Below the pieces are notes generated by a model, which worked only from the letters and a program-made list of their open reading frames with translations, made no database searches and was not told where the DNA came from. A program made the translations under genes and the position numbers. From Rhodococcus opacus B4 (GTDB lineage: Bacteria > Actinomycetota > Actinomycetes > Mycobacteriales > Mycobacteriaceae): a stretch of 64,000 nucleotides of DNA. The number at the start of each line of letters is the position of its first letter. Position 1 is the stretch's first letter. Below, in pieces: positions 39,282-47,801 of the stretch. Where the stretch lies: NCBI RefSeq assembly GCF_000010805.1, contig NC_012522.1, positions 2,790,001 to 2,854,000 on the forward strand, written 5' to 3'.

Positions 39282-40247
39282 ATGTTGATTCCGGAAACGC
39301 AACGTCGAACATCGGCTGAGCTCGATGACCGTTTCAACATGTTCACCGGTGATCGCGAAGCCAAACGGTCGGCGTTCTGGGTGATGTTGACCCTGTCGGC
39401 GCTCATCGCGGTGTCCGGCGTCGTCGCGGACTCCACCGCGACGGTCATCGGTGCCATGATCGTCGCGCCGCTCTCGACGCCGATCCTCGGTGTCGGGCTG
39501 GGAATCACGACCGGGCGGGCCTCCCTGATCGGGAGAAGTGTCCTCATGGTCACGCTCGGCGCGGTGCTCGTCGTCGTCCTCGGGGCCGTGGTCGTCCAGA
39601 TCGTGCCCAATCCCACCGACGTGCTCACCAACTCGCAGGTGCTCGGGCGGACGTCACCGACGTTGATGGATCTGACGGCCGCGCTCGCGACGGGGCTGGT
39701 CGGCGCCATTGCGGCGGCACGCCGGGACGTCGGCGACGTATTGCCCGGCGTTGCCATCGCGATTTCCCTGGTCCCGCCGCTGGCGGTGGTCGGGGTCTGC
39801 CTGGGTTCCGGGGCACCGGCCCTCGCGGCGGGCGCGGCGGTGCTGTTCGCGTCGAACGTTCTGGCGATGATCATCACCGCCAGTGTCGTGTTCGTCGCCG
39901 CGGGATATGCGGCCGGGGCCGAGACGACGACGGGCAGCAACCGCGGCCGGGCGTACACGGTGCTCGCGGCAGCCCTGGTGGCCGTGGCCATCCCGATGGT
40001 GGTCAACTCACTGGCATCGCTATGGGCCGGGCAGATCGCGACAGCGGCGCAGCACTGGCTAGAGGACGTACCCGGAGCGCAAGTGACCGACGTGTCCTGG
40101 CAGGGCCATACCGCCTCCGTCGCCGTCCTCGGACCTGCCGAGCTGCCCCCGATCAGCACGCTCGAGGATTCCGTCGACGCGATCGTGCCCTGGCACCCCC
40201 GCCTCACGGTCGTCCACACCGTGGGCTCGCGGATCTCCGCCGAATAG
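39282..40247 (+). CDS. DUF389 (TIGR00341-type) membrane protein
   Basis: 321 residues. About six helices in the conserved core (SAFWVMLTLSALIAVSGVVA, STATVIGAMIVAPLSTPILG, GVAIAISLVPPLAVVGVCLG, AGAAVLFASNVLAMIITASV) typical of DUF389, then a C-terminal soluble part of about 100 residues. The conserved IGAMIVAPL and SLVPPLAV motifs are intact. Transport or membrane-sensing roles have been proposed for the family; none can be shown here. Confidence 0.83.
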   Translation: MLIPETQRRTSAELDDRFNMFTGDREAKRSAFWVMLTLSALIAVSGVVADSTATVIGAMIVAPLSTPILGVGLGITTGRASLIGRSVLMVTLGAVLVVVLGAVVVQIVPNPTDVLTNSQVLGRTSPTLMDLTAALATGLVGAIAAARRDVGDVLPGVAIAISLVPPLAVVGVCLGSGAPALAAGAAVLFASNVLAMIITASVVFVAAGYAAGAETTTGSNRGRAYTVLAAALVAVAIPMVVNSLASLWAGQIATAAQHWLEDVPGAQVTDVSWQGHTASVAVLGPAELPPISTLEDSVDAIVPWHPRLTVVHTVGSRISAE

Positions 40248-40304
40248 TCGCATCCCGCGGCGAACCCGTTGCACCCCGTCACGTGACGCGACGATGATGG
40301 GGCG

Positions 40305-40763
40305 GTGATCATCGAACGCAGTTCCGTCGTCGGCGCGCCGATCGGGCAGGTGTGGGCGAGGGTCGTCGACCCGGAGGGGATCAACGACGAGATGCGGCCG
40401 TGGATGACGATGAGCATCCCGCGCGGTCAGGCGTCGGTCACGATCGACTCGGTCGCGGTCGGTGAACCGCTCGGGCGTGCGTGGCTGCGACTGTTCGGGC
40501 TGGTCCCGTTCGACTACGACGATCTGACCATCGCCGAACTCGAACCGGGCCTGCGGTTCCACGAGAAATCGACGATGCTCAGCATGCGCCGGTGGGAGCA
40601 CGAACGCACGCTCAGGCCGTTCGACGACGGCAGCACCGGCGTCCACGACCGGATCACGTTCGAGCCGAGGCTCCCACTGGTGCCACTGACACCGGTGCTC
40701 GCCCGCGTCCTGGGCGCGTTCTTCGGGCACCGGCACCGGCGCCTGGCACGGCACTTCGGCTGA
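40305..40763 (+). CDS. SRPBCC (START/Bet v1-like) domain protein
   Basis: 152 residues from GTG. Begins MIIERSSVVGAPIGQVWARV, the first strand and helix of polyketide-cyclase/SRPBCC proteins, with PGLRFHEKSTMLSMRRWEHE and DRITFEPRLPLVPLTPVLAR as later strands and helix. Binds small hydrophobic ligands in this fold; no catalytic residues are recognisable. Monocistronic, followed by the palindromic repeat at 40772. Confidence 0.75.
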   Translation: MIIERSSVVGAPIGQVWARVVDPEGINDEMRPWMTMSIPRGQASVTIDSVAVGEPLGRAWLRLFGLVPFDYDDLTIAELEPGLRFHEKSTMLSMRRWEHERTLRPFDDGSTGVHDRITFEPRLPLVPLTPVLARVLGAFFGHRHRRLARHFG

Positions 40764-40771
40764 CAGCCCCT

Positions 40772-40822
40772 CGCCCAATGTCGCACCGGTGCAGTTCGAC
40801 TGAACCGGTGTGACATCGGGCG
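40772..40822. repeat. 51-bp imperfect palindrome, copy 1, between convergent genes
   Basis: Reads CGCCCAATGTCGCACCGGT, short centre, ACCGGTGTGACATCGGGCG; arms pair with symmetric single mismatches, and the centre (CAGTTCGACTG) is itself a small stem-loop. Near-identical to 44766-44816. Both copies lie between the 3' ends of convergent genes, so a bidirectional terminator or REP-like function fits. Confidence 0.8.
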
Positions 40823-40837
40823 CGGCGAAAGTACTCG

Positions 40838-42139
40838 TCAACTCGCCGCATTCCAGTCTGCCGCCGCGGCGAGCAGTGCCCGGACGCCGGTCTCCAGGGT
40901 TGGATCGATGATCGGGGCGAACTGTGGCGAGTGGTTGGTCGGCACCCCTTCCGGCACTGCCAGGGACGTCGAGGCGGTGAGGTCCAGGTGAGCGAACGCC
41001 TCGGGGTCGGAACCGCCGAAATGCCAGAAAACGGAGGGACATCCGGCGGCGGTGCCGAACACACCGAAGTCCTCGCTACCGGCCAGTGGACGTGGCATCG
41101 GCAACACGCGGTCCGAACCGAAGGCGCCGGCCAGTGCCGCGACGACCCGTTCGGTGGCAGCCGCGTCGTTGACCGTTAACGGAAAGTCGTTGAGCGGGCT
41201 GAATTCCGGATCCTTCGGCGCCCCGGAAGCCGCTGCCTCGGCATTCACGACGCGGCGGATCGCGGGCAGCACCCGGTCACGGACATCCGGATCGAAGGTG
41301 CGAACGTTGACCTTCAGTTCCGCTTCGTCGGGAATGATGTTTTCCTTGTGGCCGCTGTGGAAGGAACCCACGGTGACCACCGCAGCATCACCCGCAGCAA
41401 CCTCACGGGACACGACTGCCTGGAGCCGTCCCACCACGGCGGAGCCCATGACGATGGGATCGACGGTGTGCTCCGGTGCTGATCCGTGCCCTCCGCGGCC
41501 GAAGAGCCTGATCCGGAAACTGTCCGCGGCAGCCATCAATGTTCCAGGGCGGGTGACGATCACACCGGCCGGAAACGGTCCAACGTGCTGGCCCAGGCAC
41601 ACGTCCGGTCGGGGGAAGCGCTCGACGAAGCCGTCGTCGATCATCGCCCGAGCGCCCTGTGCGGTCTCCTCGCCGGGCTGGAAGACGACCACGAGAGTGC
41701 CGCGCCACAGGGAGCGGTCGGCGGCGTAGATCGCGGCGGCACCGAGAAGGCAGGTGACGTGCACGTCGTGACCGCATGCGTGCATGAGCGGCACGGTGAC
41801 CCCGTCGGGATCGATCCCGGTGTCGGTCGAGGCGTAACCGAGGCCGGTGTCCTCGCGGACCGGCAGTCCGTCCATGTCGGCGCGCAGCAGCACCACGGGA
41901 CCTTCACCGTTGGCGAGCACACCGACGACACCGGTACGGCCGACACCCTCGGTGACCTCCCAGCCCTGCGCGCGCAGCACCCTCGCGACGATGTCCGCGG
42001 TCCTGGCCTCCTGCATGGACAATTCGGGGTGTGCGTGCAGGTCTCGGTAGAGATCGGCGAGTTCGGGCAGCAGTGTCGCCAGTCCGATCTCGGCGGACGT
42101 ACCGGGAGGGAGAACGACGGTCTGGGAAAACTGGGTCAC
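40838..42139 (-). CDS. M20-family amidohydrolase (hippurate/N-acyl-amino-acid hydrolase-like)
   Basis: 433 residues from GTG at 42139 (AAGGA 9 nt upstream). M20D metallohydrolase: HACGHDVH (about 120-127, metal-bridging Cys/His), FQPGEETAQGARAMI (catalytic Glu157/metal Glu158), LGQHVGPFPAG, GRGGHGSAPEHTVDPI of the dimerisation domain, and LAGSEDFGVFG at the end. Hydrolyses an N-acyl or peptide-like amide. Follows an MFS carrier on the same strand (50 bp), with a tandem AsnC regulator divergent from that carrier. Paralogue of the enzyme at 56271. Confidence 0.87.
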   Translation of the reverse strand: MTQFSQTVVLPPGTSAEIGLATLLPELADLYRDLHAHPELSMQEARTADIVARVLRAQGWEVTEGVGRTGVVGVLANGEGPVVLLRADMDGLPVREDTGLGYASTDTGIDPDGVTVPLMHACGHDVHVTCLLGAAAIYAADRSLWRGTLVVVFQPGEETAQGARAMIDDGFVERFPRPDVCLGQHVGPFPAGVIVTRPGTLMAAADSFRIRLFGRGGHGSAPEHTVDPIVMGSAVVGRLQAVVSREVAAGDAAVVTVGSFHSGHKENIIPDEAELKVNVRTFDPDVRDRVLPAIRRVVNAEAAASGAPKDPEFSPLNDFPLTVNDAAATERVVAALAGAFGSDRVLPMPRPLAGSEDFGVFGTAAGCPSVFWHFGGSDPEAFAHLDLTASTSLAVPEGVPTNHSPQFAPIIDPTLETGVRALLAAAADWNAAS

Positions 42140-42189
42140 GATGGTGTCCTTACGTTGTCGTGGCTCGATGGGTCCGCTCGGAACGGACG

Positions 42190-43512
42190 TCACCTGATCT
42201 CGGTGCTCGCGGTCGGTGCCGGATCCGGCTGCCGCTGCGGCCCGCGGCGGGAGAGGGCTGCACTGAAAGTGCCGGAACGCTGCGGAGTTCCCAGTGCGAA
42301 GGCTCCCGCGACGACCGCACCGACGACGAGGAAGGCGAACGCCGCGGTGTAGGAATAGCGATCGACCAATGCGCCCATCACCATCGGCGTGATGAACCCG
42401 GCCGCCTGACCGCCGAGGTTGATCATCCCCGAGCCGGTCCCGACCAGCGCTCCTGGCAGGGTACGCAGGGGTATCGCGAAGATCGGCATGTAGCACAGTG
42501 TGGCGGACGCGGTGGCCAGCGACAGGAGCGCGACGAACTCGGCCAGCGACGTCACCCGGTTCAGGAAGAGGATGCACACCGCGCAGACCGTCATCGCGGG
42601 GAAAACGATCAACCGATGCCGGCCGCCGAGACGGTCGATGAGCTTGCCTCCGGCGATGATCGCGCCGCCACCGACCAGGGCGGGGATCGCGGACAGCAGC
42701 CCCGAACCCGTGAGCGAGATGCCACGCACGGTCTGGAGATAGGAGGGGATCCAGGAATTCAGGCCCCACACGATGATGCCGTAGCCGAAGAACATCAGCG
42801 TGAACCGCCACATGACCCACGAAGCGAGAACGGTGCGTAATCCCCCCTGTGCGTCCGATCCATCCGGGCGGGGTGACGTGTCGGCCGATTGCGGCAACGC
42901 CGCGGGCAGCCACAATTGGATCGCGGCCCACACCAGAACTCCGAGTCCGGCCACCGCGAAGAACGACATTCGCCAGCCCCACAGGGCGATGATCGGCGCC
43001 GCGATGAGCGGGGCGAGCACCGCGCCGAAGGCGTTGGAACTCTGCGCCCAGCCGGTCGCGGTCATTCGCTGGTGCGGCACCGTGCGCTCGGCAACCGCCT
43101 TCATTGCCGCCGCGGGAAACACTCCCTGCCCCACTCCGAACACGAACCGGATCGCCAACAGCACGACGAACGCCCAGGCAGTCCCGGTCAGGGCAGTGAA
43201 CAGGGACCAGATCAGCAGCGACCAGCAGACCACCCGCCGGGAACCGAATCGGTCGGCGAGCAGTCCGCCGGGGATCTGGCACAGTGCATAGGAGAGGAAG
43301 AACGCGGAAATGACCATGCCCTGCTCTGTGTGGCCGAGATCGAATTCCGCACCGATCGAGGGCAGCGCGAGGTTGATCGCGAGGCGGTCGATGTAGTCGA
43401 CGACCCACGCGGCGAACAGAAGAATCACCGTGATCCGCGCGGCGCGGTCCAGTGAGGTCCGATCGGGGGTGCCGCGCTCGGGGGCGCGGCGCACGTCTGG
43501 TGGTTGTTTCAC
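42190..43512 (-). CDS. MFS transporter
   Basis: 440 residues from GTG at 43512 (GGGAGAAACC upstream). Twelve helices; LFAAWVVDYIDRLAINLALP in helix 1, DRFGSRRVVCWSLLIWSLFT (MFS motif A) and RFVFGVGQGVFPAAAMKAVA in helix 4 resemble the ACS/phthalate-type anion carriers. Upstream partner of the M20 amidohydrolase, so the imported compound is probably an N-acylated amino acid or similar conjugate. Confidence 0.85.
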   Translation of the reverse strand: MKQPPDVRRAPERGTPDRTSLDRAARITVILLFAAWVVDYIDRLAINLALPSIGAEFDLGHTEQGMVISAFFLSYALCQIPGGLLADRFGSRRVVCWSLLIWSLFTALTGTAWAFVVLLAIRFVFGVGQGVFPAAAMKAVAERTVPHQRMTATGWAQSSNAFGAVLAPLIAAPIIALWGWRMSFFAVAGLGVLVWAAIQLWLPAALPQSADTSPRPDGSDAQGGLRTVLASWVMWRFTLMFFGYGIIVWGLNSWIPSYLQTVRGISLTGSGLLSAIPALVGGGAIIAGGKLIDRLGGRHRLIVFPAMTVCAVCILFLNRVTSLAEFVALLSLATASATLCYMPIFAIPLRTLPGALVGTGSGMINLGGQAAGFITPMVMGALVDRYSYTAAFAFLVVGAVVAGAFALGTPQRSGTFSAALSRRGPQRQPDPAPTASTEIR

Positions 43513-43652
43513 GGTTTCTCCCAGATGACAGGGTCGGTGAGCCACCGACGCACCGAAGTCGACGCCTCGACACAGGCTTCGCTGTGCCAGTTCCGGCAAT
43601 GCTGGGACACCGCCTCCGACACGGTGCCCGCACTGGGTGAAGACTAGGAACC

Positions 43653-44741
43653 ATGAGGGTCGACAGATCGAAAACGCAGGATTCCGTCATCACCTCGTCA
43701 GAGATGACAGAAACCGACAGCCGCGGCGAGCGCGAGGCACCCACGACGGGTGGGCGACCACCGTTCGACGAGCTGGATCTGGCCCTGATCGACGCCCTGC
43801 AGACCAGTCCACGGGCTGCCTGGTCCCAGATCGGCACGGCGTTGGGCATCGGGGCGACTACCGCGGCACGCCGCTGGCAGCGCCTGACGGAAAACGGCTT
43901 GTCCTGGGTCACCGCGTACCCGACGCCGTCGGACGACCACTGCGTCGCCTACGTGGAAGTTCGCTGCGCACCGGGCACGATCGAGCAGCTGATCGACCGG
44001 CTCGTCGCCGATCCGCGGGTCTTCAGTCTCGAGCAGGTGGCGGGCGACTTCGATCTGTTCCTCAGTGTCGCGATGCGCGGACCTGCTGAGCTCGCACGCT
44101 TCCTGAGCCACGACCTCGGCGCTCACGACGGGTTGCTGTCGGTGAACACCCGGGTGTCTCTGCGCGGGTACCGGGAGGGCAGCAGCTGGCGCGTGCGCGC
44201 ATTGGACAGGGACCAACGCGCTCAGCTCGGCCCGCAGCCGGCCTGGACGCACGCGGATGCGTCCGCGAGTCCGGACCGCGTCCTGCTCCGGGCACTGGGT
44301 GGCGACGGCCGCCGCAGTTACGCCGAACTCGCCGCTGTTACCGGCATCGCCGAGCCGACTGCGCGGCGCCGGGTGCAGCGGATGATCCGCCAGGGCGAGA
44401 TCCTCTTCCGTTGTGACTTCGCCCAGCAGCTCGCGGGCTGGCGGCTGATCGCCACCTACCGGATGAACGTACCGGCCGACCGCCTCGACGAGACTGCCCG
44501 CGAGCTTTCCGCCCTCCCCGACGTGCGCTTGTGTGCCGCGGTGACCGGCAACTGCAACCTCCTGGTTTCGGTGTGGTCACGTTCGGCCGAGGAGATCGCC
44601 CGGCTCGAGGGCCACTTCGGGGAGCGGATCCCGGGCGTGAGCATCACCGCACGCACCGTGACGCTGCGCACCGTCAAACGCATGGGGCAGCTACTCAATC
44701 CCGACGGCACCGCCACCGAGCACATTCCGCTGGAAATGTAG
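43653..44741 (+). CDS. tandem Lrp/AsnC-family regulator
   Basis: 362 residues, roughly twice a normal Lrp. First unit about 35-190: HTH LDLALIDALQTSPRAAWSQI with ATTAARRWQRLTENG, then a RAM-like domain. Second unit about 205-350: ASPDRVLLRALGGDGRRSYA with TARRRVQRMIRQGEI, then a second RAM domain. The start may be the ATG at 43704 (MTETDSRG) instead. Divergent from the MFS-amidohydrolase operon, so it probably senses an amino acid released by that pathway (inference). Confidence 0.85.
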   Translation: MRVDRSKTQDSVITSSEMTETDSRGEREAPTTGGRPPFDELDLALIDALQTSPRAAWSQIGTALGIGATTAARRWQRLTENGLSWVTAYPTPSDDHCVAYVEVRCAPGTIEQLIDRLVADPRVFSLEQVAGDFDLFLSVAMRGPAELARFLSHDLGAHDGLLSVNTRVSLRGYREGSSWRVRALDRDQRAQLGPQPAWTHADASASPDRVLLRALGGDGRRSYAELAAVTGIAEPTARRRVQRMIRQGEILFRCDFAQQLAGWRLIATYRMNVPADRLDETARELSALPDVRLCAAVTGNCNLLVSVWSRSAEEIARLEGHFGERIPGVSITARTVTLRTVKRMGQLLNPDGTATEHIPLEM

Positions 44742-44765
44742 GAGAGGCGCTTCGGTTGGCTGTCG

Positions 44766-44816
44766 CGCCCAATGTCGCACCGGTGCAGTTCGACTGAACC
44801 ACTGTGACATCGGGCG
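44766..44816. repeat. 51-bp imperfect palindrome, copy 2, between convergent genes
   Basis: Same sequence as 40772-40822 except that the right arm has ACCACTG for ACCGGTG. It lies between the convergent AsnC-type and SDR genes. A base-change confined to one arm suggests the copies are diverging or only the outer stem is selected. Confidence 0.8.
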
Positions 44817-44838
44817 CAGCGACCGAGCGTGCACAGCG

Positions 44839-45591
44839 TCAGTGTGCCGTGTAACCACCGTCGACGACGAGTTCGGTGCCGGTGGTGAAGCCGGACTCAT
44901 CCGAGGCGAGGTAGAGCACCCCGTACGCGATCTCGTCGGGTTCACCCTGCCGCGGGAGCGGGTTGCCCGAGACGAGTTGGCGGTAGTACTCCTCCGGCCC
45001 GAGCGCGCTGCCCTCCGCCGACCGCCGGCTCATCGCCGTGCGCATCGACCCGGGGTGGATCGAGTTGACCCGAATTCCGTCGGGCCCGTATGTGACGGCG
45101 TCCGACTTGCTCAGCAGTCGCACAGCACCTTTCGACGCGTGATACAGCGGGACGTTGGAGCCTCCGGTCAGCCCGTGGATCGACGAGAAGTTCACGATGC
45201 TGCCCTTCTTCCGCTCGATCATGTGCGGCACCACGTGTTTCGTCATCAGCCACACACCCTTGACGTTGACGTCGAAGATCTGGTCGAACTCGGCAACCGA
45301 TGCCTCGTGCGACGGGGCGGGCCTGCCGATGATGCCCGCGCAGTTGACCAGAACGTCGGGGACGCCGAGGGTCTCGACGATCGCTGCGACGGCGTCGGCG
45401 ACACTCGCCTCGACGGTGACGTCGACGGCGAGCGGCGTGATCGCCTTCGAATCCCACGGCGCATCCGGAAGTTTCAGGTCGAGCGCCGCGACCTTCGCCC
45501 CCTCCCTCGCGAGCATCCGGGCGGTCGCGCCGCCGAGGTCGCCGTTCGCCCCCGTGACGACGGCGACCTTCCCTGCCACTCGACCCGTCAT
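44839..45591 (-). CDS. short-chain dehydrogenase/reductase
   Basis: 250 residues. Classical SDR: NAD(P) motif TGANGDLGGATARMLAREGA, Asp after strand 2 (ALDLKLPD, favouring NAD), NCAGIIGRP, catalytic Ser in IVNFSSIHG and YHASKGAVRLL with Tyr and Lys. Its start overlaps the YciI-family stop by 4 bases. Together with the FAD-dependent dehydrogenase upstream, it probably oxidises a cyclic alcohol or ketone intermediate. Confidence 0.9.
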   Translation of the reverse strand: MTGRVAGKVAVVTGANGDLGGATARMLAREGAKVAALDLKLPDAPWDSKAITPLAVDVTVEASVADAVAAIVETLGVPDVLVNCAGIIGRPAPSHEASVAEFDQIFDVNVKGVWLMTKHVVPHMIERKKGSIVNFSSIHGLTGGSNVPLYHASKGAVRLLSKSDAVTYGPDGIRVNSIHPGSMRTAMSRRSAEGSALGPEEYYRQLVSGNPLPRQGEPDEIAYGVLYLASDESGFTTGTELVVDGGYTAH

Positions 45592-45896
45592 GACTTACCT
45601 CCCACTGCTGCGACGGCCCACGGGCCGACAATCGGAATCCACTCGGTGATGTCGTACGACGCGACGTACCCGTGTTTTCGGAACGGATCACCCTCGACGA
45701 CGTCGACGACGTCCTGCCGGTCCGCGGCGTCGTAGATCATGGCCGCGCCGGGGTCTTCTCCGGCCGCGAACGGTCCGGACCCGAGGATCAGTCCGCGATC
45801 CGCGGCCGCCGCCAGGTAGGTCTTGTGTTCGGGTCGGTGCGCGTCCCGGCCGGCCGGGTCGCCGGTGTAGGCGTAGCGGACGAGGTAGAACGGCAC
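45588..45896 (-). CDS. YciI-family small protein
   Basis: 102 residues. The ferredoxin-like YCII fold: MPFYLVRYAYTGDPAGRDAH, RPEHKTYLAAAADRGLILGS with the conserved His, then DPFRKHGYVASYDITEW. Lies 1 bp after the FAD-dehydrogenase stop and overlaps the SDR start. Members act as small hydrolases or isomerase-like enzymes; here a role in the same catabolic step series is inferred. Confidence 0.8.
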   Translation of the reverse strand: MPFYLVRYAYTGDPAGRDAHRPEHKTYLAAAADRGLILGSGPFAAGEDPGAAMIYDAADRQDVVDVVEGDPFRKHGYVASYDITEWIPIVGPWAVAAVGGKS

Positions 45897-45897
45897 G

Positions 45898-47631
45898 TCA
45901 GACCTCTTCCAGGACCGTCGGTGTGGCGGATTCGCTGCGCAGCGACGCGAGGATCTCGGCGTCCCGGCCGATGGTGTATCCGAAGACGAGGGCGGGCCCG
46001 ATGTTGGCGCCGTAGCCCGGGTATCCGCCGCCGAAGATGCTGACCGCCGCGGAACCGGCCGCGAAGAGTCCCGGGATCGGCTGGTTGTCGTCGTCGAGGA
46101 CCTGGCTGTGCCGGTCGACGGCGAGGCCGGAATAGGCGCCGAGGTCGCCCATCTCGATCTTCGCCGCGTAGTACGGTCCCTTGTCGAGCGGCTCGAGGTT
46201 CGGGTTGGGCTGGTGCTCCATGTCGCCCTTGAAGTGGTGGAACCAGTTGGATCCGCGGTTGAACTTCGGGTCCTCCCCCTTCGCGGCTCCCGCGTTGAAC
46301 TCGGCCAGGGTCTTCTTCAGCCCGGCGGCGTCGACCCCGATCTTGCGGGCGAGTTCCTCGACCGTGCCGGCCTTGTGGAGGAATCCGGTCTTCTTGAAGT
46401 ACCCCTGCGGGATGGGCCACGGCTTCGCGTAGCCGATTCCATACTTGTTCATGGCTTTCGAGTCGGCGATGATGTAGCCGAACGTCTCGTCCTGACCGGC
46501 GTTCTCCTGGATCATCGCCATGCCGAAGTCGTGGTACGAACTCGACTCGTTGGCGAACCGTTCACCCTTGCGGTTCACGGCGATCAGTCCCGGGAGCCCG
46601 AACGCCCGCAGGTGCGGGAAGATCCGTTGCTGTCCGCGCAGGCCGGTGAACACCGTGACCGGCGCCCAGGCGGCCGGTTCGTGGACGTCGGTGTCGACGT
46701 GCCCGCCGAGCGGTGCGGCCAGGCGCACGTTGTCGCCGTCGTGCCCGACGGTCGGGGTGAAGTGGTTGTCGCCGTGCGGATCATGACCCCAGTACTCGGC
46801 GCGCAGGGCCGCATCCGAGGAGTAGCCGCCGGCCGCGATGACGACACCGAGTCGCGCCTCCACCGTTCCCGCGTGCACGCCCCCGAGTACCGCGCCGGTG
46901 ACGACGCCATTCTCCGACTGCAGGATCTTCGTCACGGGCGTCCCGGTCCACATCCGGATGCCGAGCTTCGCGGCGGACGAGACCATCCGCACCATGAGCG
47001 AATTGCCGTTGGTCCGGTCGAACGAGCGGCGGCAGAGCACCGTCTCGACCCACGTCTTGAGGAGCTTCTTCGACACGTAGGCAAGCGATTTCCACGACTG
47101 GTTGGCGTGCAGGAACTGCGCGATGTCGGGTCCGACCTCGGGCATGTACCCGAAAACGGTGTACGTGTCGAGGTAGGGACGCAACCGGAGCCGATTCTCG
47201 CCCAAGGTGCGCGCGTCGACGACCTTGCCGGAGATCGCGCGTCCCGACGGCTTCGCGCCCGGTGCGTCCATCTGATAGTCGGGAGCCATTTCCGGATAGA
47301 CGAATTCGACGTCGGTGTCACGCTCGAGCCAGTCGATCGCCTCGGGGACCTCGTCGAGGAAGGTGTCAACCATCTCGGCCTTGTAGCAATCCTTGGCGAG
47401 AGCCCGGATGTAGGTTTCGATCTCCTGACGGGTGTCGCCCTGCGCGACGCCCTGCTTGTTACCCGGCACCCACGCCCAGCCGCCCGAGATGGCGGTGGTG
47501 CCGCCGAGCCACTGCGACTTCTCGGCGACGACGACACTGTGGCCCTCGCTCGCAGCCTTGAGCGCGGCAGCCATGCCGGCGGCCCCGGAACCGATGACCA
47601 ACAGGTCGCATTTGACAGTTTTCGAGCTCAT
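45898..47631 (-). CDS. FAD-dependent dehydrogenase of the ketosteroid-dehydrogenase/fumarate-reductase family
   Basis: 577 residues. FAD motif CDLLVIGSGAAGMAAALKAA (about 8-27), then EKSQWLGGTTAISGGWAWVP, the typical GGTTA-SGG of KstD-like flavoproteins. Later FANESSSYHDFGMAMI, and C-terminal GLFAAGSAAVSIFGGGYPGY GANIGPALVFGYTIGR. These enzymes introduce a double bond next to a ketone in cyclic substrates. First gene of an operon with YciI and SDR genes; an IclR gene and transporter lie upstream. Substrate unknown, perhaps an alicyclic ketone or acid. Confidence 0.85.
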   Translation of the reverse strand: MSSKTVKCDLLVIGSGAAGMAAALKAASEGHSVVVAEKSQWLGGTTAISGGWAWVPGNKQGVAQGDTRQEIETYIRALAKDCYKAEMVDTFLDEVPEAIDWLERDTDVEFVYPEMAPDYQMDAPGAKPSGRAISGKVVDARTLGENRLRLRPYLDTYTVFGYMPEVGPDIAQFLHANQSWKSLAYVSKKLLKTWVETVLCRRSFDRTNGNSLMVRMVSSAAKLGIRMWTGTPVTKILQSENGVVTGAVLGGVHAGTVEARLGVVIAAGGYSSDAALRAEYWGHDPHGDNHFTPTVGHDGDNVRLAAPLGGHVDTDVHEPAAWAPVTVFTGLRGQQRIFPHLRAFGLPGLIAVNRKGERFANESSSYHDFGMAMIQENAGQDETFGYIIADSKAMNKYGIGYAKPWPIPQGYFKKTGFLHKAGTVEELARKIGVDAAGLKKTLAEFNAGAAKGEDPKFNRGSNWFHHFKGDMEHQPNPNLEPLDKGPYYAAKIEMGDLGAYSGLAVDRHSQVLDDDNQPIPGLFAAGSAAVSIFGGGYPGYGANIGPALVFGYTIGRDAEILASLRSESATPTVLEEV

Positions 47632-47778
47632 ACGTGGACCTTCCCTGGAGAGTCGCCACTCGATCGGAACGTTTGAAAGGTCTGGTGTGCAGTCACTTTC
47701 GACTGAACCTTCGTGACCGGTGACGGTGTGTTCGTGCCACCCACTGTGGCCGAGCCGAGACTGGCGTCACAGCCTGAC

Positions 47779-47791
47779 TCCAATGGATGGA
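47779..47791. promoter_or_regulatory. 13-bp motif upstream of the FAD-dehydrogenase operon
   Basis: TCCAATGGATGGA, whose exact reverse complement TCCATCCATTGGA occurs at 50012-50024 before the MHS transporter. Each carries a TCCA/TGGA dyad. The two genes flank the IclR gene, so these are candidate IclR-type sites. Confidence 0.5.
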
Positions 47792-47801
47792 AAGGTTTCT
47801 G

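Noticed and set aside
39188-40417. Minus-strand 409-codon open frame opposite the DUF389 gene
   Set aside because: Composition is Thr/Ala/Arg-rich without motifs, and the plus strand encodes a recognisable DUF389 protein; it is an antisense shadow.
40838-43912. A stop-free minus-strand frame of about 1,024 codons upstream of and including the amidohydrolase
   Set aside because: Residues beyond the GTG at 42139 are Arg/Pro-rich frame-shadow of the MFS gene at 42190-43512, which has clear membrane helices and its own start.
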